Below are positions 1 through 8,979 of a DNA stretch of 64,000 nucleotides, piece after piece (position 1 is the stretch's first letter; each line of letters opens with the position of its first letter). Location of the stretch: contig NZ_JAIQZB010000005.1 in the NCBI RefSeq assembly GCF_020164555.1, positions 1 to 64,000 of the forward strand, written 5' to 3'. The position numbers and the translations under genes are program-made. The notes beneath the pieces were generated by a model, which worked only from the letters and a program-made list of their open reading frames with translations, was not told the origin of the DNA and did no database searches. The stretch comes from Salegentibacter lacus (GTDB lineage: Bacteria > Bacteroidota > Bacteroidia > Flavobacteriales > Flavobacteriaceae).

Positions 1-567
1 CTTGCTGCCGATACTTATACTGTAACTGCAAGAAATGCTGACGGATGTGAATCGGAAGAACTTTCTGTAACAATAAACGCTCAACCTGAAACTCCTGATG
101 CTCCTGTAGTAGCCGGTGAAGTTTCTCAACCAACTTGCGATATAGCCACCGGATCTTTCAGCATCACTGCTGAAACCGGAATGGAATATAGCTTTAATGG
201 TGGTGCTTTTGGAACTAACACTTCCTGGTCTGAACTTGCTGCCGATACTTATACTGTAACTGCAAGAAATGCTGACGGATGTGAATCGGAAGAACTTTCT
301 GTAACAATAAACGCTCAACCTGAAACTCCTGATGCTCCTGTAGTAGCTGAAACTGTTCAACCAACTTGTGACGAAGCAACCGGGTCTTTCAGCATCACTG
401 CTGTAACCGGAATGGAATATAGCTTTAATGGCGGTGCTTTTGAAACTACTACTTCCTGGTCTGAACTTGCTGCCGATACTTATACTGTTGTTGCAAGAAA
501 TGCTGACGGATGTGAATCGGAAGAGCTTTCTGTAACAATAAACGCTCAACCTGAAACTCCTGATGCT
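1..567 (+). repeat. Tandem SprB-like coding repeats (234 and 231 bp period)
   Basis: The same block begins at 1, 235 and 466 (starting cttgctgccgatacttatac). Copies are almost identical at DNA level, with changes concentrated in the linker between units. The first copy is cut by the window edge, so the full array is longer. Confidence 0.9.
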
Positions 568-2607
568 CCCACAATCACTTCTACCACTGATGTCACTTGT
601 GATGAAAATAACGGGGAGATAATATTTCAGGTTGAAAATAACTTAAGCTATACTTTAACCTATAGCGGCAATAATTCCTTTCAGCATAATAATGGAGAAT
701 ATACAGATCTTTCTCCTGGAGATTACACTCTAAGTGTAAGTAATGGAGAGTGTGAAACTGAGGTACAGATTATAATTGAAGATATTGAAGACAACGAAGC
801 TCCGGTAATTGCCGAAGTAGATCCAATCAATACAACCAACGATGCAAATAGCTGTGGTGCGATGATCGAAATCACCGCTCCAGCTGTAAGTGATAACTGC
901 ATTGCAGAAGATGCTGTTGGAACCCGAGATGATAACCAGGCTTTAGATGCTGAATATCCGGTGGGAACTACTACAATCACCTGGAACGCAACCGATGAAA
1001 ATGGAAATGATGCCGAGCCGGTTGTTCAAACCGTAACGGTAACTGATAACCAGGCACCGGTAATTGCCGAAGTAGATCCAATCAATACAACCAACGATGC
1101 AAATAGCTGTGGAGCGATGATCGAAATCACCGCTCCAGCTGTAAGTGATAACTGCATTGCAGAAGATGCTCATGGAACCCGCGATGATAAACAGGCTTTA
1201 GATGCTGAATATCCGGTGGGAACTACTACAATCACCTGGAATGCAACCGATGAAAATGGAAATAATGCCGAGCCAGTTGTTCAAACCGTAACGGTAACTG
1301 ATAACCAGGCACCGGTAATTGCCGAAGTTGAGGACATTACTGTAACCACTGACGCGGATAACTGTGGTGCGATTGTAGATTTTGATATTCCTGCTGCCAG
1401 CGATAATTGTGGTGTAGCGAGTACAGAACTTACCGATGGTTTTGCCTCAGGATCTGAATTTCCGTTAGGTGAAACTACTGTAACTTATACCGTTACCGAT
1501 ATCAATGGAAATACAGTTAACTCAAGCTTCACAGTAACCGTTATAGATAATGAAGCTCCGGTAATCAATTGTCCGGAAGATATTACTGTAAACGTTGAAT
1601 TTGGTACCGAAACTGTGGTTGTAGATTATAATGCTATTTCAACTACAGATAACTGTTCGGAAACCAATACTGAACTAATCGAAGGTTTTGCTTCCGGAGA
1701 AGAGTTTCCGGTAGGCGAAACAACGGTCACTTATAAAGTTACTGATGCTGCAGGAAATTCTGCCACATGTTCCTTTATCGTAATCGTTGAGGAAGATCCG
1801 GAAGAAACTCCTCCTGCACCAAGTGCTCCAATTGTTGAGCTTATTCAGCCCGATTGTGCAACACCGACCGGAGTGATTCTGATTAATACTGAAGACGGAC
1901 TTACCTATAGCATTGATGGAGAAAACTATGAAGCTGTAGATGAATTTTCTGAGCTTGAGCCGGGTACTTACGAGGTGACCGCCAGAGATGAATTCGATCA
2001 AATTTCAGATGCAACTATAGTAACCTTAGAAGAACCTATAGCAGAAGAAATTGAAACCAGTACTATAAGTCTTTGTACTGAAGATACCACTTTCGATCTT
2101 TACGAATTACTTCAAGGAGAATATGACACTTCCGGAATGTGGATAGATACAGAAGACACCGGTGCATTAAGCCAGGGTATTATTGACCCTGCTATGTTGG
2201 CGGTCGGCACTTACACATTTGAATATCAAATTAATAACGGTGTTTGTAATTCTACTACAGAAGTTATGGTATCTATAAATGATGATTGTGTGGTATTGCC
2301 TTGCAGCCTGGAAGATATTGAATCAAGCATTTCTAAAGCGGTAACTCCTAATGGTGATACTCATAATGATTATTTCAGTATAGATTTCGCCAGCGAATGC
2401 GGATTCACCTACGATGTGAAGATCTTTAACCGTTGGGGAAGTAAAGTATATGAAGCTACTAACTATCAAAACGATTGGGATGGTTATTCCACCAATTCGG
2501 CGACAAGTTCAAACCAGTTGCCATCAGGAACTTACTTCTATGTCTTAGAAATTAGAAATAGCGGATTTGAACCGATTCAAGGTTACATCTATTTAGGAAC
2601 AAAATAA
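1..2607 (+). CDS. Repetitive T9SS adhesin (SprB/HYR repeats, type B sorting domain), 5' end outside window
   Basis: Cell-surface protein exported by the type IX secretion system. The frame is open from base 1, so the gene starts upstream; 868 codons are visible. Order: about two and a half SprB-like units (77-78 residues each, with the conserved stretch ADTYTVTARNADGCESEEL), a divergent unit, two nearly identical HYR units of 85 residues, two more HYR-like units, another SprB-like unit (from about base 1810), and a C-terminal type B sorting domain of about 90 residues (VTPNGDTHNDYFSI, FNRWGSKVYE, LPSGTYFYVLEI). The sorting domain is the gliding-motility-associated CHU_C type. The two genes downstream encode PorP/SprF-like and PorE-like proteins, the usual partners of type B substrates. 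Role in adhesion or gliding is inferred; the ligand is unknown. Confidence 0.9.
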   Translation, partial: LAADTYTVTARNADGCESEELSVTINAQPETPDAPVVAGEVSQPTCDIATGSFSITAETGMEYSFNGGAFGTNTSWSELAADTYTVTARNADGCESEELSVTINAQPETPDAPVVAETVQPTCDEATGSFSITAVTGMEYSFNGGAFETTTSWSELAADTYTVVARNADGCESEELSVTINAQPETPDAPTITSTTDVTCDENNGEIIFQVENNLSYTLTYSGNNSFQHNNGEYTDLSPGDYTLSVSNGECETEVQIIIEDIEDNEAPVIAEVDPINTTNDANSCGAMIEITAPAVSDNCIAEDAVGTRDDNQALDAEYPVGTTTITWNATDENGNDAEPVVQTVTVTDNQAPVIAEVDPINTTNDANSCGAMIEITAPAVSDNCIAEDAHGTRDDKQALDAEYPVGTTTITWNATDENGNNAEPVVQTVTVTDNQAPVIAEVEDITVTTDADNCGAIVDFDIPAASDNCGVASTELTDGFASGSEFPLGETTVTYTVTDINGNTVNSSFTVTVIDNEAPVINCPEDITVNVEFGTETVVVDYNAISTTDNCSETNTELIEGFASGEEFPVGETTVTYKVTDAAGNSATCSFIVIVEEDPEETPPAPSAPIVELIQPDCATPTGVILINTEDGLTYSIDGENYEAVDEFSELEPGTYEVTARDEFDQISDATIVTLEEPIAEEIETSTISLCTEDTTFDLYELLQGEYDTSGMWIDTEDTGALSQGIIDPAMLAVGTYTFEYQINNGVCNSTTEVMVSINDDCVVLPCSLEDIESSISKAVTPNGDTHNDYFSIDFASECGFTYDVKIFNRWGSKVYEATNYQNDWDGYSTNSATSSNQLPSGTYFYVLEIRNSGFEPIQGYIYLGTK
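799..1308 (+). repeat. Two tandem HYR-domain repeats, 255 bp each
   Basis: Units 799-1053 and 1054-1308 are in phase (85 codons) and differ at only about ten bases by eye. A third, clearly diverged unit follows from 1309. Such near-identity suggests recent duplication or gene conversion. Confidence 0.88.
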
Positions 2608-2619
2608 AAAAGAAAGACC

Positions 2620-3531
2620 ATGAAAAATATATATCTACCCCTATTTTTTCTTATGTTTTCGGCATCTGCCCTGGCTCAGCAATTGCCGCAATTCACGCAG
2701 TATATGTACAATATGATATCTGTAAATCCGGCTTATGCCGGGAGCCGGGACGGATTCTCAATAACCGCTTTAAACCGTAATCAATGGGCAGGAGTAAGCG
2801 GAGCGCCAAATACGCAAACCCTGTCTATTCACTCGCCCCTTACGAACGATAAAGTGGGCTTGGGACTTTCGGTGATTAACGATAAAACCGGTTATGAGAA
2901 TTATACTTATGCCTATGGAGATTTCGCCTATCGATTAGATTTCAGTGACAATATCTCACTGGCGATGGGTTTAAAGGCCGGAATGAGCTACTACAATTTA
3001 GATCAAGAGTTGTTTAACGACCAGCAGGTATTGAATGATCCTTTTTTTGAAGATCGATTTAATAAATGGACGCCAAATGTTGGGATAGGTTTTTATCTCT
3101 CCTCTCAAAACTGGTATGTAGGAGCTTCAGCACCAAAATTGATTAATAATAATAATCACGAGTACAGTGAATTTCTAGCTATGGAACAAGTTCATTATTA
3201 CTTAACCGGGGGTTATGTTTTTGATCTAAACGAAAACCTGAAATTCAGGCCTACCTCCTTACTGAAAATGACAACCGGAGCCCCACTTTCGGTCGATTTT
3301 TCAGGAACGATGATCTTTAATGAGAAGTTTTACCTGGGTGCCAACTGGCGAATAGACGATGCATTGGGTGCCTTTCTCGATGTAGAACTTTTTGAAGGGT
3401 TTAGAGCCGGTTATGCCTATGAATATTCAATTTCGGATATTAGGCCTTATACCTCAGGATCTCACGAGATTCTGCTTATTTATGAATTCAGATTCCAAAA
3501 AACAAGGTATAAATCTCCCCGATTCTTCTAA
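2620..3531 (+). CDS. PorP/SprF family T9SS outer-membrane protein
   Basis: 303 residues. An N-terminal signal peptide (KNIYLPLFFLMFSASALAQ) is followed by the family hallmark QLPQFTQYMYNMISVNPAYAG and an outer-membrane beta-barrel-like body rich in alternating aromatic strands. Family members sit in the outer membrane and are needed for secretion or anchoring of a specific type B substrate such as SprB. It starts 12 bases after the adhesin stop and ends 17 bases before the PorE-like gene, so the three form one operon. Many paralogues exist per flavobacterial genome, so a specific symbol is not assigned. The partner is inferred to be the upstream adhesin. Confidence 0.92.
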   Translation: MKNIYLPLFFLMFSASALAQQLPQFTQYMYNMISVNPAYAGSRDGFSITALNRNQWAGVSGAPNTQTLSIHSPLTNDKVGLGLSVINDKTGYENYTYAYGDFAYRLDFSDNISLAMGLKAGMSYYNLDQELFNDQQVLNDPFFEDRFNKWTPNVGIGFYLSSQNWYVGASAPKLINNNNHEYSEFLAMEQVHYYLTGGYVFDLNENLKFRPTSLLKMTTGAPLSVDFSGTMIFNEKFYLGANWRIDDALGAFLDVELFEGFRAGYAYEYSISDIRPYTSGSHEILLIYEFRFQKTRYKSPRFF

Positions 3532-3548
3532 TTTAAACGCTGCTAATT

Positions 3549-5411
3549 ATGAAAAAACAATACTATCTAATCTTTTTATTCTTAGTGTTTAGCATAAGCT
3601 TGCAGGCACAATACGGAAAACAAAAGAAAGCAGATAAACTCTATAGCAATCTCGCTTATACCGAAGCCGTGGATGTTTACAAAGAACTTATAGAAAACGA
3701 GTATAATCTCAAGGAAAACCGGTTAAAACTGGCAGATACTTATATGAAATTAAGGAGTCCGGAAAATGCTGTTTTCTATTATGAAGACATTCTTAAAGAC
3801 TCTACAGATATTTCTGCGGAATATTATTATGAATACGCCCAGGCTTTACGCGGAGCGAAAAGATATGACGAATCCCGGGAATGGTTACAAAAATACCTGG
3901 AAAGTAACGGTGAAGCTTCAGCTGAAGTCAATAAAATGCTAAACAAGAATCATTCTGAAATACAGACTACTTATACCATTAAGAAAAGTAATTTTAATTC
4001 AGAATTCAGTGATTTCGGGGCAGTTAAATATAATGGTGAAACTTATCTTGTTTCAGCGCGGAATTCAGAAAATTCAGATAAAGAATATTCCTGGAATGAA
4101 GAACCCTTTTTAGATGTTTATAAAATAAACTCAAGCGGTGAGGTCTCCCCTATTTCCGGAGAAATAAATACTAAATTACACGATGGCCCAATAAGTTTTA
4201 GCCCAAATGGGGAAACCCTGTATTTTACCCGAAATAATTATTTCAATAATAAGGAAGGAAAACGGGATAAAGAAGCAACCAATCATTTAATGATCTATTC
4301 AGCTCAAAAATCGGGTAATAGCTGGACGAATATACAGGAATTACCAATTAACAGTAAAGATTTTTCTGTAGGTCATCCTTCGGTTTCTCCAGATGGAAAA
4401 ACACTTTATTTCACCTCTAATATGCCCGGTGGTGAAGGCGGTACCGATCTTTATAAGGTTGCAATAAATGGAAATAACGCCTATGGAAATCCTGAAAACT
4501 TAGGAGATAAAATAAACACTGCTGAAGACGAAAGTTTTCCTTTTATAGATGAAGAAAATGTGCTTTACTTCTCTTCTACCGGTCAAGGAGGCTATGGATT
4601 AGCCGATATTTTTAAAACAGATTTACAGGCTGAAAATGATGAAATTCAAAATCTTGGAGAAACCATAAACAGTAATTTAGATGATTTTAGTTACTTCAGG
4701 GAAACTGAAAGTAACGCAGGGTTTATAGCTTCTAACCGTGATGGTGTCGATAATATTTATGGATTTAATCAATTACTTCCGTTAATTTTAAAAGGAAAAG
4801 TAACCGATGCCGTAAATGGTAATCCAATCGCCCAAGCTACCATTAGACTTTTCGATGAGAATAATGAGGAAATCGCCTTTTTAGAATCAGATGAAGATGG
4901 AAATTATCAAACTACGGTAAATAGAAATGTGGAAATTCCGCTGGAAGCGAAACAAATTGAATATATAAATTTCAATGATACTTTGAATACTGGAGATATG
5001 GAGGACTCAGAGGAAATGGAATATAATATTGCTCTCCAGCCGGTTGCCGATGTAGAATACCTTGCGGAAATTAAAAATATTTATTTCGATTTTGATAAAA
5101 GCAATATCAGGCCAGATGCAGCAAAAGAACTGGATAAACTTGTAAAATTAATGCAAGACGAATATCCAGATCTGGTTATTGAAGTTGGCTCACATACCGA
5201 TAAACGCGGGAGCGATAATTACAATGAAGCTTTATCTGAAAGACGTGCCAAAGCTACCCGGGATTACTTAATTGCTGAAGGTATTAGTGGAGATAGAATT
5301 CAAGAACAGGCTTATGGCGAAAGCAAACCTGCAATTGACTGTGACAGATGTTCTAAAGAAGATCATGAGCTTAATCGTCGCTCTATGTTTAGTGTTGTAA
5401 AGATGGATTAA
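3549..5411 (+). CDS. PorE-like OmpA-family protein (TPR, beta-propeller, CRD, OmpA)
   Basis: 620 residues with a signal peptide. Order: TPR-like helical region (about 25-140), PD40/WD40-like propeller blades (about 150-400, e.g. GHPSVSPDGKTLYFTS), a carboxypeptidase-regulatory-like domain (about 415-490, LKGKVTDAVNGNPIAQATI), and a C-terminal OmpA domain (IYFDFDKSNIRPDA, HTDKRGSDNYNEALSERRA) containing the Asp and Arg that bind diaminopimelate in peptidoglycan. This exact order is known for T9SS PorE, which tethers the outer-membrane machinery to the cell wall. Third gene of the adhesin operon; a strong hairpin follows. It may serve only this adhesin rather than the core secretion machine. 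Confidence 0.9.
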   Translation: MKKQYYLIFLFLVFSISLQAQYGKQKKADKLYSNLAYTEAVDVYKELIENEYNLKENRLKLADTYMKLRSPENAVFYYEDILKDSTDISAEYYYEYAQALRGAKRYDESREWLQKYLESNGEASAEVNKMLNKNHSEIQTTYTIKKSNFNSEFSDFGAVKYNGETYLVSARNSENSDKEYSWNEEPFLDVYKINSSGEVSPISGEINTKLHDGPISFSPNGETLYFTRNNYFNNKEGKRDKEATNHLMIYSAQKSGNSWTNIQELPINSKDFSVGHPSVSPDGKTLYFTSNMPGGEGGTDLYKVAINGNNAYGNPENLGDKINTAEDESFPFIDEENVLYFSSTGQGGYGLADIFKTDLQAENDEIQNLGETINSNLDDFSYFRETESNAGFIASNRDGVDNIYGFNQLLPLILKGKVTDAVNGNPIAQATIRLFDENNEEIAFLESDEDGNYQTTVNRNVEIPLEAKQIEYINFNDTLNTGDMEDSEEMEYNIALQPVADVEYLAEIKNIYFDFDKSNIRPDAAKELDKLVKLMQDEYPDLVIEVGSHTDKRGSDNYNEALSERRAKATRDYLIAEGISGDRIQEQAYGESKPAIDCDRCSKEDHELNRRSMFSVVKMD

Positions 5412-5431
5412 AGTTTAGGAATATTTATATT

Positions 5432-5464
5432 AAAAAAGGTTCAGCGTTTTGCTGAACCTTTTTT
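5432..5464. terminator. Bidirectional rho-independent terminator
   Basis: Perfect stem (5432-5445 with 5451-5464, ggttcagc core) around a 5-base loop, with A and T tracts on both sides. It lies between the convergent PorE-like and CAP-domain genes and can serve both. Confidence 0.9.
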
Positions 5465-5491
5465 GCTTAATTAATTTATGAAAAACAAAAA

Positions 5492-6007
5492 TTACTTTCT
5501 AATAAAAATATTGGTGAAGTAGTTTCTACCTTGCTCATCATCTACCACCGAAACTCCAAAATGAGAGTGGTTTCCTTCTATGTTCTTTTTGTGCCCTTCA
5601 CTCTTTAACCAGGCATTTACCACAGCTTCTGCAGTGCGATAGCCATAACCTACATTTTCACTTACAGATTTGGCACCAACGGCAGAAACAAGGTTTTCGT
5701 AACGAGCGCCAAAATTATCGTGGCTCACTTTTCCAACTTCAAGCATATAATAATTATGAGATTCTGCTTCTACTGATATTTCAGCAATAGGTTCCAGAGC
5801 TTCCAGAGCTAAACTTTCTCGGTGTTGATTCACCAATTCAAGAATCTCGCTTTCAATTTCAGTATAATCAAAATTAACCTTTTCTTCAAGAGTATGATTG
5901 TAGGAATTAACTTCCTCTTCGATGCTTTCTTTTGCACAGGATACCGTTGAAACAGCTAGCAAAGCAAGCATAACAAACTTAAGTGTACTTTTTCTCATAG
6001 TGATCAT
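5492..6007 (-). CDS. CAP (SCP/PR-1) domain lipoprotein
   Basis: 171 residues. The signal peptide ends in a lipobox-like VSTVSC, so it is probably lipid-anchored. The rest matches a short bacterial CAP domain: a helical start (LVNQHRESLALEALEP), a conserved His (AESHNYYM), VSHDNFGAR, SENVGYG, and the signature VNAWLKSEGHKKNIEGN followed by HFGVSV. Secreted bacterial CAP proteins are mostly of unknown function. M4 (start 5998) is an equally good start because it begins the charged n-region MRKSTLKF. Single-gene unit, convergent with the T9SS operon. Confidence 0.85.
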   Translation of the reverse strand: MITMRKSTLKFVMLALLAVSTVSCAKESIEEEVNSYNHTLEEKVNFDYTEIESEILELVNQHRESLALEALEPIAEISVEAESHNYYMLEVGKVSHDNFGARYENLVSAVGAKSVSENVGYGYRTAEAVVNAWLKSEGHKKNIEGNHSHFGVSVVDDEQGRNYFTNIFIRK

Positions 6008-6038
6008 GTTAGACTGGGAAGATAAAAGTACACTTTTT

Positions 6039-6076
6039 ATCGATTAAACGCATATGTTAAAATGCATTTCATCGAT
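6039..6076. other. 38-bp near-palindrome upstream of the CAP gene
   Basis: Arms 6039-6053 and 6062-6076 pair with two mismatches around an 8-base loop and both end in ATCGAT. A T-rich run follows on the + strand. It could be an operator, the end of the rnz transcript, or a stop for antisense transcription over rnz. Confidence 0.45.
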
Positions 6077-6177
6077 TTTTTTTGTTTTTTAACAGAAACC
6101 GTAGGATTTACCTTACTAAATAAGGGTGAATATCAAAGTTTTAAAAATAATTATGTAAGAAATTTAACTGAAAAGTG

Positions 6178-7086
6178 TTATTCGAAGATAAAAACCTTCT
6201 CATCATCGGCTAATTCAACCTCTGGAAATATAGTTGCAGCTTCTTCTCTAAATAAATTGATATTGGCATATCGGGTAGAATAATGGCCTAAAATAAGTTT
6301 TTGAACTCCGGCCTGCTTGGCAATTTGTGCCGCTTCCTTTGCAGTACTATGTTTTGTTGGGAAAGCGAGATCGGCTTTATCCTCAAGGAAAGTAGATTCG
6401 TGGTACAAAACAGTTGCGCCACTTATCTGCGGAATCATTTTTTGGTTAAATGCCGTATCGCTGCAGTAGGCATAGCTCTGTGTTGGAGCCGGATCTGCAG
6501 TTACCAAATGATTAGGAATGAGTTCTCCGTCTTCAGAAGTTACGTCCTTTCCCTTTTTTAAGCTTTTATAGAGAGAAACATCTATATTATATTCCACAGC
6601 TTTATTAATAAGCAACTTACGATCACCGGTTTTTTCTTTAAAAAGAAAACCATTGGTATAAACTCTATGTATTAAAGGAATGGTCTCTACGCTTATTTTT
6701 TCATCTTCATAGATAAGTTTCGGTTCTTTGCTATTCAATTCGTGAAAATACAAGGGGTAATTAGTCCAGGAGTTAGAGAGTTTTAGCTGCAGGGTGATAA
6801 TTTCCTTAATTCCCTTAGGACCGTAAACATGCAATTCGGTTTCTCGGTTTAATAATCTAAATGTTGAAATAAGACCTACGAGGCCATAGGAGTGGTCTCC
6901 ATGAAGGTGAGAAATAAATATATGTTTTATTCTGGAAAATTTAATCTTATTGCGTCTTAGCTGTACCTGGGTTCCTTCGCCACAATCAATCAAAAACAAT
7001 TCGTTTTTCATTTCCAGCACCTGGGAAGTGGGATTGGTAAAACTACGTGGAGTAGCGGCGTAACAACCAAGAATATTAAGCTTCAT
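6178..7086 (-). CDS. rnz: Ribonuclease Z
   Basis: 302 residues, the usual length for short-form RNase Z (tRNase Z), which trims the 3' trailer of precursor tRNA in the cytoplasm. Metallo-beta-lactamase fold with the zinc motif HLHGDH, early substrate-loop residues (TPRSFTNPTSQVL, DCGEGTQVQLRR), AYCSDTAF and the late HSTAKEAAQIAKQAG and LGHYSTRY motifs that supply metal ligands and the catalytic region. The longest frame would begin with a TTG two codons earlier; the ATG giving MKLNILGCYAATPRS is preferred because it matches the family N-terminus. It begins 10 bases after the upstream gene's stop, so both are co-transcribed. Confidence 0.95.
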   Translation of the reverse strand: MKLNILGCYAATPRSFTNPTSQVLEMKNELFLIDCGEGTQVQLRRNKIKFSRIKHIFISHLHGDHSYGLVGLISTFRLLNRETELHVYGPKGIKEIITLQLKLSNSWTNYPLYFHELNSKEPKLIYEDEKISVETIPLIHRVYTNGFLFKEKTGDRKLLINKAVEYNIDVSLYKSLKKGKDVTSEDGELIPNHLVTADPAPTQSYAYCSDTAFNQKMIPQISGATVLYHESTFLEDKADLAFPTKHSTAKEAAQIAKQAGVQKLILGHYSTRYANINLFREEAATIFPEVELADDEKVFIFE

Positions 7087-7096
7087 GCACAAAGAA

Positions 7097-7429
7097 TTAA
7101 ACGCCTAAATCTCGCTGAATTTCATCCATTTGAATAAGATCTTCTGCTTCTCTTAAAGAAGGAACCAAAACGATTTCTTCGGGTAAATCATCTATAGTAA
7201 TCGCATTGCTTACCAAAACAAAAGATTTATTATTCATTTGGTGCGCATTGGAAATCTCTAAAAACCCCATCACCTCTTCTTTTTGAAGATTGTGATAAGC
7301 GAGAAGACTAACCGTTACATTTTTAGTTTCGAACTCAGCGTGTCTTTGCGTAAGCAGCGAAACAAAATCTACTACCGGGGCTTCTAATGGTTCTATTAAA
7401 ATATAATTTTCTTTTTCTGATATCTTCAT
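7097..7429 (-). CDS. Small STAS-like protein coupled to rnz
   Basis: 110 residues, no signal peptide or membrane segment. The pattern of alternating strands and helices (VTVSLLAYHNL, NNKSFVLVSNAI, LVPSLREAEDLIQMDEIQ) recalls a STAS/anti-sigma-antagonist fold, but this is by eye only. Proteins of this kind sit directly before rnz in flavobacteria and are sometimes labelled ribonuclease Z by neighbourhood; it has no zinc motif and cannot be the nuclease itself. A regulatory or accessory role toward RNase Z is inferred from the 10-base spacing. Function unknown. Confidence 0.75.
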   Translation of the reverse strand: MKISEKENYILIEPLEAPVVDFVSLLTQRHAEFETKNVTVSLLAYHNLQKEEVMGFLEISNAHQMNNKSFVLVSNAITIDDLPEEIVLVPSLREAEDLIQMDEIQRDLGV

Positions 7430-7470
7430 AGCGTAATTCTTTATAATTAAAGCTAAGGAACTTAAGCCTT

Positions 7471-8400
7471 TTAGCGGTTTATCTTAGAAGCCAATAAATA
7501 GATTACTGCCATTCTAACGGCAACCCCATTTTGAACCTGGTCAAGAATAATCGCGTTTTCTGCATCGGCAACATCACTGGTAATTTCCACTCCGCGGTTT
7601 ATTGGTCCGGGATGCATCACAACAATTTCTTTATTCAGGCTTTCAAGCATTTTCTTATTTAACTGAAATTGCTGCGCATATTCCCGGGTGCTGGGAAAAT
7701 AGCTAATATCCATTCGCTCGTTCTGAACTCTAAGCATATTGGCCACATCACACCATTCGAGGGCATTTTTTAGATCGGTTTCAACTTTTACTCCCAAAGA
7801 TTCAATGTGTTTGGGGATAAGTGTTTTAGGGCCGCAAACTTTAACCTCAGCTCCCTGAAGTTTAAGTGCAAAAATATTGGACAGTGCTACCCTACTGTGT
7901 AAAATATCGCCCACAATCACTACTTTTTTTCCAGCTACATCTCCAAGTCGTTCTCTAATTGAATAAGTGTCCAAAAGTGCCTGGGTTGGATGTTCGTGTG
8001 CACCGTCTCCGGCATTGATTATACTGGCTTTTACGTGGCGTGAAAGAAAAATTCCCGCCCCGGGATTGGGATGTCGCATCACTACCATATCTACTTTCAT
8101 AGAGAGAATATTGTTCACGGTATCTATAAGCGTTTCCCCTTTTTTTACTGAAGAAGATGCTGCCGAAAAATTAACTATGTCGGCACTTAAACGTTTTTCA
8201 GCAAGTTCAAAAGAAAGTCGGGTTCTGGTGGAATTCTCAAAAAATAGGTTGGCAATGGTGATATCTCTAAGCGAAGGGACTTTTTTAATAGGCCGGTTAA
8301 TCACTTCCTTAAAATGATCGGCGTTTTTAAAAATAAGCTCAATATCTTCTTTGGTTAGATATTTAATTCCCAGTAAGTGATTTACACTTAATTCGCTCAT
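7471..8400 (-). CDS. pyrB: Aspartate carbamoyltransferase catalytic chain
   Basis: 309 residues, normal for the catalytic subunit. It joins carbamoyl phosphate and aspartate in the first committed step of UMP synthesis. Visible motifs: the carbamoyl-phosphate loop FENSTRTRLSFELAEKRL, the catalytic HPTQALLDTYSI, and the aspartate-binding MHPGPINRGVEI. No pyrI regulatory chain lies nearby, which fits the PyrR-regulated class. The gene begins 8 bases after pyrR, forming a pyrR-pyrB operon. Confidence 0.96.
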   Translation of the reverse strand: MSELSVNHLLGIKYLTKEDIELIFKNADHFKEVINRPIKKVPSLRDITIANLFFENSTRTRLSFELAEKRLSADIVNFSAASSSVKKGETLIDTVNNILSMKVDMVVMRHPNPGAGIFLSRHVKASIINAGDGAHEHPTQALLDTYSIRERLGDVAGKKVVIVGDILHSRVALSNIFALKLQGAEVKVCGPKTLIPKHIESLGVKVETDLKNALEWCDVANMLRVQNERMDISYFPSTREYAQQFQLNKKMLESLNKEIVVMHPGPINRGVEITSDVADAENAIILDQVQNGVAVRMAVIYLLASKINR

Positions 8401-8408
8401 ATATTTAG

Positions 8409-8948
8409 TTATTTAGAAACCAGATAAACCACGTCTTTCCCATCGTTTTCTTTCCAGTTTACTATTACTTTTTCTTCATTTATAGCATCTACCTGCCTCC
8501 CATTATAATCTGGCTGAATGGGTAAATGACGGCTAAAACGTCTGTCTATAAAACTTAATAATTCAATTTCGGCGGGTCTGCCAAAAGATTGTACTGCAGT
8601 TAGCGCAGCCCTAATGCTCCGGCCTGTGTATAGAACATCATCTATAAAAACTACCTTTTTATCTTCAACTATAAAATCAATTTTTGTCTTATTAGCTTCC
8701 AGCGGTTTGTCACCTCTCCTAAAATCGTCACGGTAAAAAGTAATATCCAGATGGCCATAATCCAGATCAGTGATATTATATTCTTCCTTGAGGATTTTTA
8801 TAATCCTTTCAGCAAGAAAAACACCACGCGGCTGGATTCCTATAATTACGGTATTTTTAAAATCGGTATGATTTTCAACTAATTGGCAGGCAAGACGGTG
8901 CAGAATAATATTAATTTCTTCAGCATTCAGTAATGTTCTTTGACCCAT
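8409..8948 (-). CDS. pyrR: Bifunctional pyr operon regulator / uracil phosphoribosyltransferase
   Basis: 179 residues. Type I phosphoribosyltransferase fold with the PRPP-binding loop VVFIDDVLYTGRSIRAAL and the N-terminal hood IIGIQPRGVFLAERI, typical of PyrR. In Firmicutes PyrR binds UMP and pyr mRNA to trigger attenuation; in flavobacteria the RNA-binding role is less established, and I see no attenuator hairpin pair in front of this gene. Located first in the operon with pyrB. Confidence 0.93.
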   Translation of the reverse strand: MGQRTLLNAEEINIILHRLACQLVENHTDFKNTVIIGIQPRGVFLAERIIKILKEEYNITDLDYGHLDITFYRDDFRRGDKPLEANKTKIDFIVEDKKVVFIDDVLYTGRSIRAALTAVQSFGRPAEIELLSFIDRRFSRHLPIQPDYNGRQVDAINEEKVIVNWKENDGKDVVYLVSK

Positions 8949-8979
8949 AGTTTAGTTGCAAAAAATAGAAGTTCTATCA

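Noticed and set aside
1-567. Adhesin repeats as a CRISPR-like array
   Set aside because: They are in-frame coding repeats of 77-78 codons in an open frame.
6301-6561. 86-codon plus-strand ORF inside rnz
   Set aside because: Shadow of the RNase Z gene on the other strand.
7097-7429. Annotation as a second RNase Z
   Set aside because: No metallo-beta-lactamase motif; named only by neighbourhood.
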